The position numbers and the translations under genes were made by a program. DNA of 64,000 bases from Limonium bicolor (taxonomy: Eukaryota > Streptophyta > Magnoliopsida > Caryophyllales > Plumbaginaceae), in NCBI GenBank assembly GCA_023374045.1, contig CM041780.1:172861339-172925338 (forward strand), written 5' to 3'. Under the pieces are notes generated by a model. The model was not told where the DNA came from and did not search any database. It saw nothing but the letters and a program-made list of their open reading frames with translations. Below, piece after piece: positions 24,054-34,963 of this stretch. Each line of letters begins with the position of its first letter. The stretch's first letter is position 1.

Positions 24054-25509
24054 TGTAACACCCCTACTAATAACACCACACTTAATCATTAACCGCAGCG
24101 GAACTTACATCATAAATACTGACTAAATCAATGGGTGTTACACGCCGTTAGCCACCCACGTGGCTAACAAGGCTACTACATACACAACGTACCGGTCTGA
24201 TGGACAAGATTACCGAGCATTACACTTTACATTTACAACTCCATTATATACTGAATACAAATACAATTACATTCCAACTGTACCGAGTCTAATACATTCC
24301 ATTATCGACATTACGCTAAACTAAATAACCACCCATACATAAACAGTTACCCCATCCTACTCTCGAACGGTTACCAGCTTCATTGTACCTGAAAAGTAAT
24401 GGGGGCCCCCAAAGGGGGTCAGCACCTTTGCTGGTATGGTAATCCTGCAGCCCGCATGCCACCGGGCCACGCACAACTAATTGTCGAGTGAGCATGCAGG
24501 TTATTTTATTTTAAGCACGCATGAAAACTATAAACACATAGCATACTTATAAGCACACACATCCAATAAAAAAGGATGCAACATAACATTCACACATCAC
24601 ACTGGTTAGATCACCTTATTGTATTCCTTGTCCCTTGAGGACTCTACCTTAGCGGGACTTAATTCTTATTAAGCAACACTCACCGAATTGATCGGGCTAC
24701 AACTATTTCTTCCACTGGATTTGGGTTGATTTTGGTTGTCAACTTACACAACATCACCGCATATATCCCGTAACAACACGTACACAACACACCACCGTTC
24801 TTCTTAGAGAATGTACACTTTACTTAAGGTGTGTCGAACTAAATATAAGTCCGCACACCATACATATTTACATTACCTAGATGAGTCGGTCTTAATATAG
24901 ATCCGTACCCATTATACACATATCCCCCTAGTCCGACGTGCGTCAGATAAATAGCCTTGGTTAAGCTATCCCGGTCTTAATATAGAACCGTTCACATTAT
25001 ACACATATCCCCCTAGTCCGACGTGAGTCAGATAATAGCCTTGGTTAAGCTTGAGGGTGGTTGTAATCCAAGAAGGAAAAACAACCATAACATAACAGAT
25101 GGGAGTTAATTCACATATATACATCAACTCCCAGACAAACGCGCGACCGGAACGACCGGATTCCTCACCCCCCATAATATATACATATTAGTTAGAAGTT
25201 CCTTTATGGAACTTATCACATCATGACACCGTATGGTGTTATAAACTTGGTTAATCACACAGAAGGGAGGCAACATCCCATTCAACAAACATAGACAACA
25301 ACGCTCATTAGATAATGATATACTAACAAAGGCAACACACAACTCACACAACCACGATATACAACTAATGCACGGATAGCCATAGTTAGATCGTTCCCGT
25401 AGGTTGGGACGTTAAGTCCGAACACCGATCTCTTATGTGATCCTAGAGTCGGTTAGCTTCGGTTTAACACATATTAGAGGTTAACGGTGTCGGAAACTAA
25501 ATACGCCAC
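24054..25509 (-). repeat. Solo LTR, left part
   Basis: It begins TGTAACACCCC and aligns with the LARD LTR (CACGCCGTTAGCCACCCACG and CCGGTCTGATGG are shared). It breaks at 25509 where a Tat-like element has inserted. Together with 34969-37723 it forms one LTR of about 4.2 kb flanked by the target duplication TATAC (24049-24053 and 37724-37728). No interior is left, so it is a solo LTR made by LTR-LTR recombination. Confidence 0.88.
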
Positions 25510-27557
25510 TGTTATACCCAAAATTTCAACCCCCCCGGAGTAGTCTCAAAGGCATACGTGTTACAAAGGGGAAAATGGTCAAAATGCACCAATGCAGGAT
25601 TTTCCAGGGACATTCTAGGGATTTTCTATTTTCATATGACTTGTTCATCATCTCCAAACGCTTCCAAATATCATAGTCATTATGAAAGGTATTTCATGAT
25701 TTTCTGATAATGTTTATTCTGCAAATTTAGCTTTTAATTCATATTATAAGCTAATTTCTTTAATTAACACATGAAATAACCTTAAAATAGAAATAATAAA
25801 AGGTTTCCAAAATTAAAATAAAATTGTCACATGGTTAGCATGACTACATACAGTCATAAACCTGAAATTACTTTATTTGGAACCTTAACCCAAAATTTAA
25901 AAGAGAAATTCAATCATTTTTGCAATTTTCTCTCTCCTATGGAAAGTACCGAAATCAAAACAAAACGTCATGAAATTTTAACACAAGAGAGAGGATGATT
26001 ATTAGAGACTAATGCCGTTGGAATTTCGTTATTTCGACTTTCCAATAATAATTTATGAATTATGGGAGATTCCGGATTGTGAGATTTTTATCTAATCGGT
26101 TATTTATCGAAATAACCCGATTCCAACTCTCAAAATTCTTAAAAATCATCCTCTATCTTCAGTTAAAATTTCATAATTTTTATCGGCCTGCAACATATTT
26201 TAATAAATCAGATTCCCTTAGTGCACAAAATCAGTGTTTTAGATAAAGATCTTGTTCTATCAACATGGCCTTGCTTCTTCTATAAAAGGACCTTCCAAAA
26301 ACGACCTAGGGCAGGGAGAACACCTCCAAAGTCAGAGAACACAGCCACAAACCTTCTTCCCACGTTTTTACACTTCCAAGCCTCAAATCAATACCGAAAC
26401 ACTGCAGAAATCACCCCAAAATCAGCAAAAACTCATCCTTTCTTCTCCTATTGAACTTCCAAGCACCAAAATACCACAAAAACAGAAGAAACACGTCCTT
26501 AACAGCATAAAGAAGAAGGATTCAGAAGCTCAATTCGAAGTCAATCCAGAACCGGCATCAACGAAGCACCAAAAGACCCCCGATGTGAAGAGTCTCATTA
26601 AACCCGAAGGTAAAACAGGTTGAAATCAAATTTTTCTGACTTTGCTCGACTTTAACTATTCTGTGTTAAATTTTGGAGTCGAATTGACTTTTTACCGCTC
26701 CTGAATTAACGTTTGCTTTCGCTTCTGCCCAATAACTTGTTTGCTAAGTTTCGTGTTTAATTCGAATTCAAATGTAAACTTCTGATCACTAACGTGTTTA
26801 GAATCTTTCAGGCTACGTACCCATAAATTTTGAGCCAAAAACACCGTCGGGAACAGCCTCAACGCCGCCGTCCGAGGTCGGTCCGCACCCACGGACGCTA
26901 TGTCCGGGGTCCCGGACGCTCTGTCCGAAAGTCGGACGCCCCCGGACGGTGGCGGGATATTTTTATCTTCAAAAGTTAGGGTTTTATAAAACATGTCCGG
27001 GCCCACGGACGTCCTGTCCGTGGCCCCGGACTTTTCAAAATCTCGTTTCTGTTTAAATTTGACTTTTCTGTGTAATTAGGTTAACTGGGGTCCGTGGGTT
27101 CGGACAATAGGTCCGTGGCCACGGACGGAACCAAAATTCGACCTAATTCTGCCTCCGAAACCCTAGTTTAGGTAATTTCACTTTTCACTTTTATTTTCTG
27201 TCAAAAATGCTAAAAAACACAAAAAAACAGAAGGTTGCGCACTTAGGTTAAAACGACTCGTAATAAGCCGTAAATGAACCAAGTAGAGGAAAAACGACCT
27301 AGGAAGGGTAATGAAAGTAATTTGAACCCTAAATAAGTCGAATACCAAGCCCCCGAACCCGAACTCTCCTTTCCTAATTTGATTTAGGTTAAAATTAGGT
27401 GGCGACTCATAATAGGTTCCAGTGAGCTAGCTTAGGTTTTAATAATTATTGTTATATGGCATAGTTATTAATCTTAGGTTATAAGTGGACCTAAAACCCG
27501 GTTAGATCCTAATCAGCTTTAATCAACATAGGATAGGGTTTAAAATCGAGGCTCACA
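25510..27557 (+). repeat. 5' LTR of the Tat-like element
   Basis: 2048 bp, TG...CA ends. It is nearly identical by eye to 32912-34963, differing by a few one-base indels and substitutions, so the insertion is recent compared with the LTR it landed in. A TATA-like TATAAAAGG lies at about 26281. Confidence 0.93.
26865..27125. repeat. GC-rich CGGACG/GTCCG motif cluster in the Tat-like LTR
   Basis: CGGACG, GTCCGGG and GTCCGTGG recur about a dozen times in some 260 bases, in an otherwise AT-rich LTR. They are repeated in the 3' LTR at about 34270-34535. Confidence 0.7.
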
Positions 27558-27560
27558 GAC

Positions 27561-27579
27561 TGGCGACTCTGCTGGGGAC
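27561..27579 (+). other. Primer binding site of the Tat-like element
   Basis: TGGCGACTCTGCTGGGGAC starts three bases after the 5' LTR. In the Tat/Ogre branch this type of site is ascribed to an Arg-tRNA. I give the tRNA identity from memory. Confidence 0.75.
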
Positions 27580-28011
27580 AAACCTCTTAATTTTAACTTG
27601 TTTAATTTTAAGAAAGAGGGCTTAACTCGAAAATGTTTATTTATGGCTTTATTATATTGTTTGTTTACTTTTGTGCGCACTTTAATTTATGTACCTTTGC
27701 ATCATATGAGAGCGAGGGTCCACGCAAACCAACTTCACCCTGGGACCCGTTTGAGGGTCCCCTGTCAGGGACTCACACCTTTTAGGTGATGTGAATAAGT
27801 GGGGGAAAAGAGGAGGGTGTCGTCTAACCACACCCCCTTAATACCTGGGCTTTAGCCCCAAGCATTTTCCTGGCAGTACCCTTACCTAGCCCATTGTTTG
27901 GTCAGTCAAAGACCCGACCGTAGACGCACACCTTCAGGTGATGTGAAAAAAGTGGGGAAGCCCAAAGAGAATAGCGTGCAAGCCCTATTCCTTTGTGGTG
28001 ACCTGGGCCCA

Positions 28012-29095
28012 CGCCCCAAGCACCTCTCCGGATCGATCCATACCCAATTTGGTTGAAGCGTCTAGTAAGGACATGTTGAACTTGTGTGGGCCTTGTTTGC
28101 TTGTATGACCGGCCCACTGCCAGCCTAGAAATTGATAGGAACTCTTCCTATATCAACTCAGCCCAACCTGGAATTTACGACTTCATTGTTTGCGGCCCTA
28201 AGGCCCTGTTTGGTTCGATAAATGAATTGTTTGTTTGGGCTCTGGCCCAAAAGTTTAGACCTAGGTGATTTCTCTCTTTCGGCCCAATTTGAATTATCAA
28301 TTTAGTTCTAGGCCCATGAAAAAAACAAATCTACCTAAAGCAGTCCATGAGAATCAATCAGGCTTTTCCATTTCGGCCCAAGGCCCATTCTAGTCTAGGT
28401 AAACTTTTTGTTCGGGCCCTGGCCCAAAGTCCTAGATCTAGGTGTCATACCTTTTAGGCCCACTCAAAACCGTTTGTTTAGGTTTCAACCCATTCGAATT
28501 CAGGATAGTTCTCGTAACTCATTTATTCTAGTTTCTGGACTCAAGGCCCAACAGGAACATCAAACAAATCTTAGACTTCAAAGTTTCTCTCTCGGCCCAG
28601 TTCACAGTTCATGTGGTTTCCTTCGCCTGTATGCATCACTTCCAGATTAAGGGAATTCAGGCCCATGCATCCATTCTAGCCTAGAAGTCCCTCTGCCCCT
28701 TATGTCTTACTTCAATCCCAAATCATTTCGGCCCAAGAGCCACAATCCCAAATCATTCCGGCCCAAGTGTCACATCCTTAAACACATTCTGGCCCAAGCG
28801 CCACATTCCTAAACACATTTTGGCCCAAGCGACACACTTTCAAACACTTTCTGGCCCAAGCGCCACATCTTCACAACATTCTGACCCAAGTGCCACATTC
28901 TTTAAACAATCTGGCCCAAGTGCCACCTCTTCACAACATTCCGGCGCAAGTGCCACATTCTCACAACACTCCGGTCCAAGCGCCACATCCTCAAAACATT
29001 TCTGGCCCATGTGCCTCAATTTCAACTTATCTAGGCCCAAATGCCTATCCACATCCATGACGGCATCATTCAGTTTGTTAATGATTCAGGCCCAA
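28012..29095 (+). repeat. Cluster of about 20 GGCCCA hexamers
   Basis: The hexamer GGCCCA occurs about 20 times in roughly 1.1 kb, all on the + strand, usually as GGCCCAAG. Some copies belong to the 30-bp array, but the ones before 28700 are irregularly spaced. The hexamer is the core of plant site-II elements bound by TCP factors. Confidence 0.7.
28729..29035 (+). repeat. 30-31 bp tandem array (GGCCCAAGCGCCACAT...)
   Basis: About ten diverged units of the form GGCCCAAGYGCCACAT, CYTCACAACATT, CT. Because the period is close to a multiple of three, one frame reads a repeated GPSATSSQHS peptide. That is a by-product of the array, not evidence for a protein. Confidence 0.8.
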
Positions 29096-30641
29096 GTGCT
29101 TCATGCGTCATCCATGGGCACTCCTAGTTCAGGCATTTTTGCAGAGCCTACTCACAGTCCAAGAAGAAGGTGGTCACGGTCATCTCAGCAATGTCCCAAC
29201 GATCGAGAGCTCGAGTCTTCAGTAATGAAAGTCTCCGCATGCATAACCCACCATAACATTCATCTTTCAAATGCATCATTCAAAGTTTTCAAAGAATGGC
29301 TGTTTTCCAAGTCACTAATAGAAGACAATGGTTTTACTAAATCATCTTCACAAAAAAGACTTTTTCAAGTCCAATTTCAAAATGCCTTTTAAGATGAGGT
29401 TACATTTTCTGACAATGGAGCATGAAGATTTGTCTTTTGTCTCCAAAAAGTTGAACATGTCCGTCCAAACACCATCATCCAAAACAATCCACAAAGCTTC
29501 TCAAATTCAACATCTATTTAATTGTTGTCATAAACCTCAGATCAACACTGGGGGCAATCTGAGTTTAAAGACCAATAACGATTATTTCTTTCGTTTAATT
29601 GTGTGAACAAGTCTCTGAGTGAACTTTTCGCGAGGGTGCCTTGAGTAGAGACCAAGAGTGAAAGAGTGTGTCATTTTTACACGACTCAAGGGAGGCCACA
29701 TTCAAAAGTAAGGCAAACGGCATAACTGCGATCGAAGGAGATAATTTGTAGATTTACGCTTAAACCTGCGAAAAGTAACAAAGAATGGATACACAACTAT
29801 CAGGAATGACGAAGCACCTAGGTACAACACCACATAGCCAAAAGCTTGTGAACCCTAACATTAAACCCTAGGCACCCCCGCTGAGCCTTTCGTATATCCC
29901 TTCTCGATATTATGAACTCCACAAAATAACCCAGCCAATGATGAATAACTGACCCGGTGACCAAAGGAAGCAAGGAGCTCGACTTCCGAACAGCAACTTC
30001 ACAAGTCCAAAGAAGCAAAACTGCTACCAGCATGATGAAACGATCCGCAAATGGTCCCAAAGTGACACGGATCCAAATGAGCTGACATCAAAAACAGCTC
30101 TCAAAGTTCAAAACCGGGAAACACAAGAACCCCGGAGGAAAAGAGATTCAAAGACGGGCAAACCTAAAAAGCCTTGAAGAAATCCAAGATTGGAAAAAAG
30201 AGAGAAGGTGCAAGGAACAACTCAAAAGTCCCAAGTTCCAAGCTCATAAATGAAGTCATCACGAAGTAGCCAAACGACTTCAAGACAAGAAGGCAAGTCC
30301 GGGAGAAGGTGCAAGTTGCAGCTTTGGTCACTCTTATAGCTCCACATATCCTAAACATTCCTCCATTGTCCTATTGTCATTCATCACACCCTCTAGCCAC
30401 GTTATAAGCTTAAGAGACTTCCGACTCAGTAGTTGTGTATCCAATCGCGTGAAAGTAACAGGTTGAATGCGTAAATCTAACAAGTGTCAAATTCAGTGGT
30501 TGAGAAGTTGTGACCGTAAGTGAGAAACGAGTGCAAACACCCAAACACGTCGAGTGTAGGTTAGGAAGCACCACATCAAAACATAAGCCTTGACCATGTG
30601 AGGACGAGACTTGTTCGCATGTTTAATCAAAGAAAATACTG

Positions 30642-30738
30642 GGGGCAATTGATCGTTCCGATCGATTGCCATGAACTCTAGCTCAGATTGTCTTAAGGGA
30701 AAAATACTGGGGGCAATTGTTGGTTCCAACAATTGCTA
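30642..30738 (+). other. Two internal polypurine-like tracts with LTR-start-like hairpins
   Basis: ACTGGGGGCAATT occurs twice. Each is followed by a short inverted repeat (TTGATCG-TTC-CGATCGATT and TTGTTGG-TT-CCAACAATT). A third similar tract is at 29548. They look like polypurine/LTR-start junctions of lost or related elements. Confidence 0.45.
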
Positions 30739-31391
30739 TGACAACACCAATTGGAACCCAAAGCTTAAACATCACCACCACCATCATACACCACCGGCTC
30801 GCATAAGCCCTTACTTTCACATCATAGACCACACAGGCCCACATAAGCCCTTACCTTCACATCATACACCATACCCCACCGATGGCGTGTTCATCTCCTA
30901 GGAGATCAATTACAAGTCCAAAGTCTATAGTCAGAAAATGATAATTTCACTTTCCTTTTCAGAAAACAGAATTTTCTTCAAACACTGCCACGTTTGGCAC
31001 CTCTTTCAACAATTTCTTGTCTTGAACAACTTTCCTTCAAACACTTCGGTTTCATAAACCTCATCATGGCCACATTTGGCACACTTCCTAGAAATGTCTT
31101 GCTTTGGACAATTTTTTATCCTTAACATTGCCATGTTTGGCACATTTTCCAACGGTTTCTTGTTTTGGACAAATTTCCTACATACACTTTGATTGTATTT
31201 TGACATGCACAACCTCATTGCCACGTTTGGCACTTTCATAATCAACTTTCATCATGACTACTGCATCTATTTGTATGAGACTCCTCGTCACAATTCAGAG
31301 TTACAAATTCTCAGCCGAAGATACAGACTCTTCAGAGATGCAGATTCTTAGCCAAAGATTCAGATTCACCAGAATAGATGAACTCCACTTT

Positions 31392-31790
31392 AGGCTCGTC
31401 ATAAGACCTAGATCCCACCTTTAGGCTCGTCATAAGACCTAGATCCAACCTTTAGGCTCGTCATAAGACCTAGATCCCACCTTTAGGCTCGTCATAAGAC
31501 CTAGATCCAACCTTTAGGCTCGTCATAAGACCTAGATCCAACCTTTAGGCTCGTCATAAGACCTAGATCCAACCTTTAGGCTCGTCATAAGACCTAGATC
31601 CCACCTTTAGGCTCGTCATAAGACCTAGATCCAACCTTTAGGCTCGTCATAAGACCTAGATCCAACCTTTAGGCTCGTCATAAGACCTAGAACCATCCTT
31701 TAGGCTCGTCATAAGACCTAGAACCATCCTTTAGGCTCGTCATAAGACCTAGTTGCATTCCCTTAGGCTCGTAGTAAGACCTAGCATTAC
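31392..31790 (+). repeat. 31-bp tandem array (AGGCTCGTCATAAGACCTAG...)
   Basis: About 13 copies of a 31-base unit with core AGGCTCGTCATAAGACCTAG and a variable tail ATCCAACCTTT or ATCCCACCTTT. A single stray copy lies at about 31842. Confidence 0.92.
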
Positions 31791-32097
31791 CTTTTAGCTT
31801 ACCCACTCTCATCAAACACATTGCATTCATCTCATTCATATAGGCTCGTCATAAGACCTAGTTGCATTATCCAGGCGCGTCACAAGACCTGGCGACAGAA
31901 AGTTGGCGAGGTGATGGCAATAAATCCTCCTTTTGCGATGTCAACTTATTTTTGGGATCAACGAATGGTGGGCAAAGGCAATAAGTCCCCAGGGTTTTTA
32001 CCAGGTGTTATCCCTGCACACCGGCTTGGGGGGCGATGGCAATAAGTCCACATTGGGTCCAGCCAGGAGCATTGGCACGGGTTTCGGTCCCCAGAAG

Positions 32098-32205
32098 CAT
32101 CCGAGCATCATCAGCATCATCATCATCAGCATCATCAACATCAGCATCATCAACATCAGCATCATCAACATCAGCATCATCAACATCATCAGCATCATAA
32201 GCATC
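32098..32205 (+). repeat. ATC/CAG-type microsatellite
   Basis: Interrupted (ATC)n with CAGCATCATCAACAT units. Shadow open frames on both strands here are low-complexity Ile/Ser or Met/Leu repeats. Confidence 0.9.
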
Positions 32206-32256
32206 GCTAGCATATCAGCATTCCTGCATCACACATTATTTCATTTCATCATTTTT

Positions 32257-32790
32257 AGGTAGTCAACGCCTTAGAATAGCTTGACATCATTTTCATCACT
32301 TTAGGTAGTCAACGCCTTAGAATAGCTTGACATCATTTTCATCACTTTAGGTAGTCAGCGCCTTAGAATAGCTTGACATCATTTTCATCACTTTAGGTAG
32401 TCAGCGCCTTAGAATAGCTTGACATCATTTTCATCACTTTAGGTAGTCAACGCCTTAGAATAGCTTGACATCATTTTCATCACTTTAGGTAGTCAGCGCC
32501 TTAGAATAGCTTGACATCATTTTCATCACTTTAGGTAGTCAGCGCCTTAGAATAGCTTGACATCATTTTCATCACTTTAGGTAGTCAGCGCCTTAGAATA
32601 GCTTGACATCAATTTCATCACTTTAGGTAGTCAGCGCCTTAGAATAGCTTGACATCATTTTCATCACTTTAGGTAGTCAGCGCCTTAGAATAGCTCGACA
32701 TCATATCGTCATTTCAGGTAGTTGGTGCCTTCGAATAGTTCAACAATATCTCCTTCTCCCTTAGGTAGTCAGCGCCTTCGAATAGCTCGA
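32257..32790 (+). repeat. 46-bp tandem array (AGGTAGTCAGCGCCTTAGAA...)
   Basis: About ten near-identical 46-base units, alternating AGTCAACGCC and AGTCAGCGCC, then two diverged units. It ends about 120 bases before the 3' LTR. Arrays between pol and the 3' LTR are a known feature of the Tat/Ogre branch. Confidence 0.93.
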
Positions 32791-32897
32791 CACAACCCAC
32801 TAGATTTCAAACGACATATAGGGTCTTTTAAGATCCACAATTTGGGGTATCACTCAGGCATCAACTAGTCTTTTCATCTTCATTACAAAGCCTAGTT

Positions 32898-32911
32898 GAC
32901 GGGGGGCAATC
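32898..32911 (+). other. Polypurine tract of the Tat-like element
   Basis: GACGGGGGGCAATC lies immediately before the 3' LTR start TGTTATACCC. Confidence 0.8.
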
Positions 32912-34963
32912 TGTTATACCCAAAATTTCAACCCCCCCGGAGTAGTCTCAAAGGCATACGTGTTACAAAGGGGAAAATGGTCAAAATGCACCAATGCAGG
33001 ATTTTCCAGGGACATTCTAGGGATTTTCTATTTTCATATGACTTGTTCATCATCTCCAAACGCTTCCAAATATCATAGTCATTATGAAAGGTATTTCATG
33101 ATTTTCTGATAATGTTTATTCTGCAAATTTAGCTTTTAATTCATATTATAAGCTAATTTCTTTAATTAACACATGAAATAACCTTAAAATAGAAATAATA
33201 AAAGGTTTCCAAAATTAAAATAAAATTGTCACATGGTTAGCATGACTACATACAGTCATAAACCTGAAATTACTTTATTTGGAACCTTAACCTAAAATTT
33301 AAAAGAGAAATTCAATCATTTTTGCAATTTTCTCTCTCCTATGGAAAGTACCTAAATCAAAACAAAACGTCATGAAATTTTAACACAAGAGAGAGGATGA
33401 TTATTAGAGACTAATGCCGTTGGAATTTCGTTATTTCGACTTTCCAATAATAATTTATGAATTATGGGAGATTCCGGATTGTGAGATTTTATCTAATCGG
33501 TTATTTATCGAAATAACCCGATTCCAACTCTCAAAATTCTTAAAAATCATCCTCTATCTTCAGTTAAAATTTCATAATTTTTATCGGCCTGCAACATATT
33601 TTAATAAATCAGATTCCCTTAGTGCACAAAATCAGTGTTTTAGATAAAGATCTTGTTCTATCAACATGGCCTTGCTTCTTCTATAAAAGGACCTTCCAAA
33701 AACGACCTAGGGCAGGAGAGAACACCTCCAAAGTCAGAGAACACAGCCACAAACCTTCTTCCCACGTTTTTACACTTCCAAGCCTCAAATCAATACCGAA
33801 ACACTGCAGAAATCACCCCAAAATCAGCAAAAACTCATCCTTTCTTCTCCTATTGAACTTCCAAGCACCAAAATACCACAAAACAAAAACAAAGAAACAC
33901 GTCCTTAACAGCATAAAGAAGAAGGATTCAGAAGCTCAATTCGAAGTCAATCCAGAACCGGCATCAACGAAGCACCAAAAGACCCCCGATGTGAAGAGTC
34001 TCATTAAACCCGAAGGTAAAACAGGTTGAAATCAAATTTTTCTGACTTTGCTCGACTTTAACTATTCTGTGTTAAATTTTGGAGTCGAATTGACTTTTTA
34101 CCGCTCCTGAATTAACGTTTGTTTTCGCTTCTGCCCAATAACTTGTTTGCTAAGTTTCGTGTTTAATTCGAATTCAAAATGTAAACTTCTGATCACTAAC
34201 GTGTTTAGAATCTTTCAGGCTACGTACCCATAAATTTTGAGCCAAAAACACCGTCGGGAACAGCCTCAACGCCGCCGTCCGAGGTCGGTCCGCACCCACG
34301 GACGCTATGTCCGGGGTCCCGGACGCTCTGTCCGAAAGTCGGACGCCCCCGGACGGTGGCGGGATATTTTATCTTCAAAAGTTAGGGTTTTATAAAACAT
34401 GTCCGGGCCCACGGACGTCCTGTCCGTGGCCCCGGACTTTTCAAAATCTCGTTTCTGTTTAAATTTGACTTTTCTGTGTAATTAGGTTAACTGGGGTCCG
34501 TGGGTTCGGACAATAGGTCCGTGGCCACGGACGGAACCAAAATTCGACCTAATTCTGCCTCCGAAACCCTAGTTTAGGTAATTTCACTTTTCACTTTTAT
34601 TTTCTGTCAAAAAATGCTAAAAAACACAAAAAACAGAAGGTTGCGCACTTAGGTTAAAACGACTCGTAATAAGCCGTAAATGAACCAAGTAGAGGAAAAA
34701 CGACCTAAGAAGGGTAATGAAAGTAATTTGAACCCTAAATAAGTCGAATACCAAGCCCCCGAACCCGAACTCTCCTTTCCTAATTTGATTTAGGTTAAAA
34801 TTAGGTGGCGACTCATAATAGGTTCCAGTGAGCTAGCTTAGGTTTTAATAATTATTGTTATATGGCATAGTTATTAATCTTAGGTTATAAGTGGACCTAA
34901 AACCCGGTTAGATCCTATTCAGCTTTAATCAACATAGGATAGGGTTTAAAATCGAGGCTCACA
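32912..34963 (+). repeat. 3' LTR of the Tat-like element
   Basis: 2052 bp, TGTTATACCC...GGCTCACA, the partner of 25510-27557. The right target duplication GCCAC follows at 34964-34968. Confidence 0.93.

Larger units (their letters stand above)
27580..32890 (+). other. Interior of the Tat-like element, no coding capacity
   Basis: I find no gag, protease, RT, RNase H or integrase motif in any frame. From left to right it holds a GGCCCA-rich block, a 30-bp array, unique sequence with three GGGGGCAAT polypurine-like tracts, a 31-bp array, an ATC-type microsatellite and a 46-bp array. The one long open frame (28820-29392) mostly translates the 30-bp array. Confidence 0.75.
25510..34963 (+). mobile_element. 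Non-autonomous Tat-like LTR retrotransposon
   Basis: Two 2.05 kb LTRs (25510-27557 and 32912-34963) start TGTTATACCC and end GGCTCACA. They are flanked by the perfect 5-bp duplication GCCAC (25505-25509 and 34964-34968). Primer site and polypurine tract fix the + orientation. The 5.35 kb interior has no protein domain I recognise but carries several tandem arrays. The primer site TGGCGACTCTGCTGGGGAC and the GGGGGCAAT polypurine style fit the Tat/Ogre branch of Ty3/gypsy, whose autonomous members have such arrays. The class assignment is inferred from those features only. Confidence 0.85.

Noticed and set aside
28820..29392. 190-codon frame with repeated GPSATSSQHS
   Set aside because: It is a by-product of a 30-bp tandem array whose period is a multiple of three. 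The non-repeated part shows no domain.
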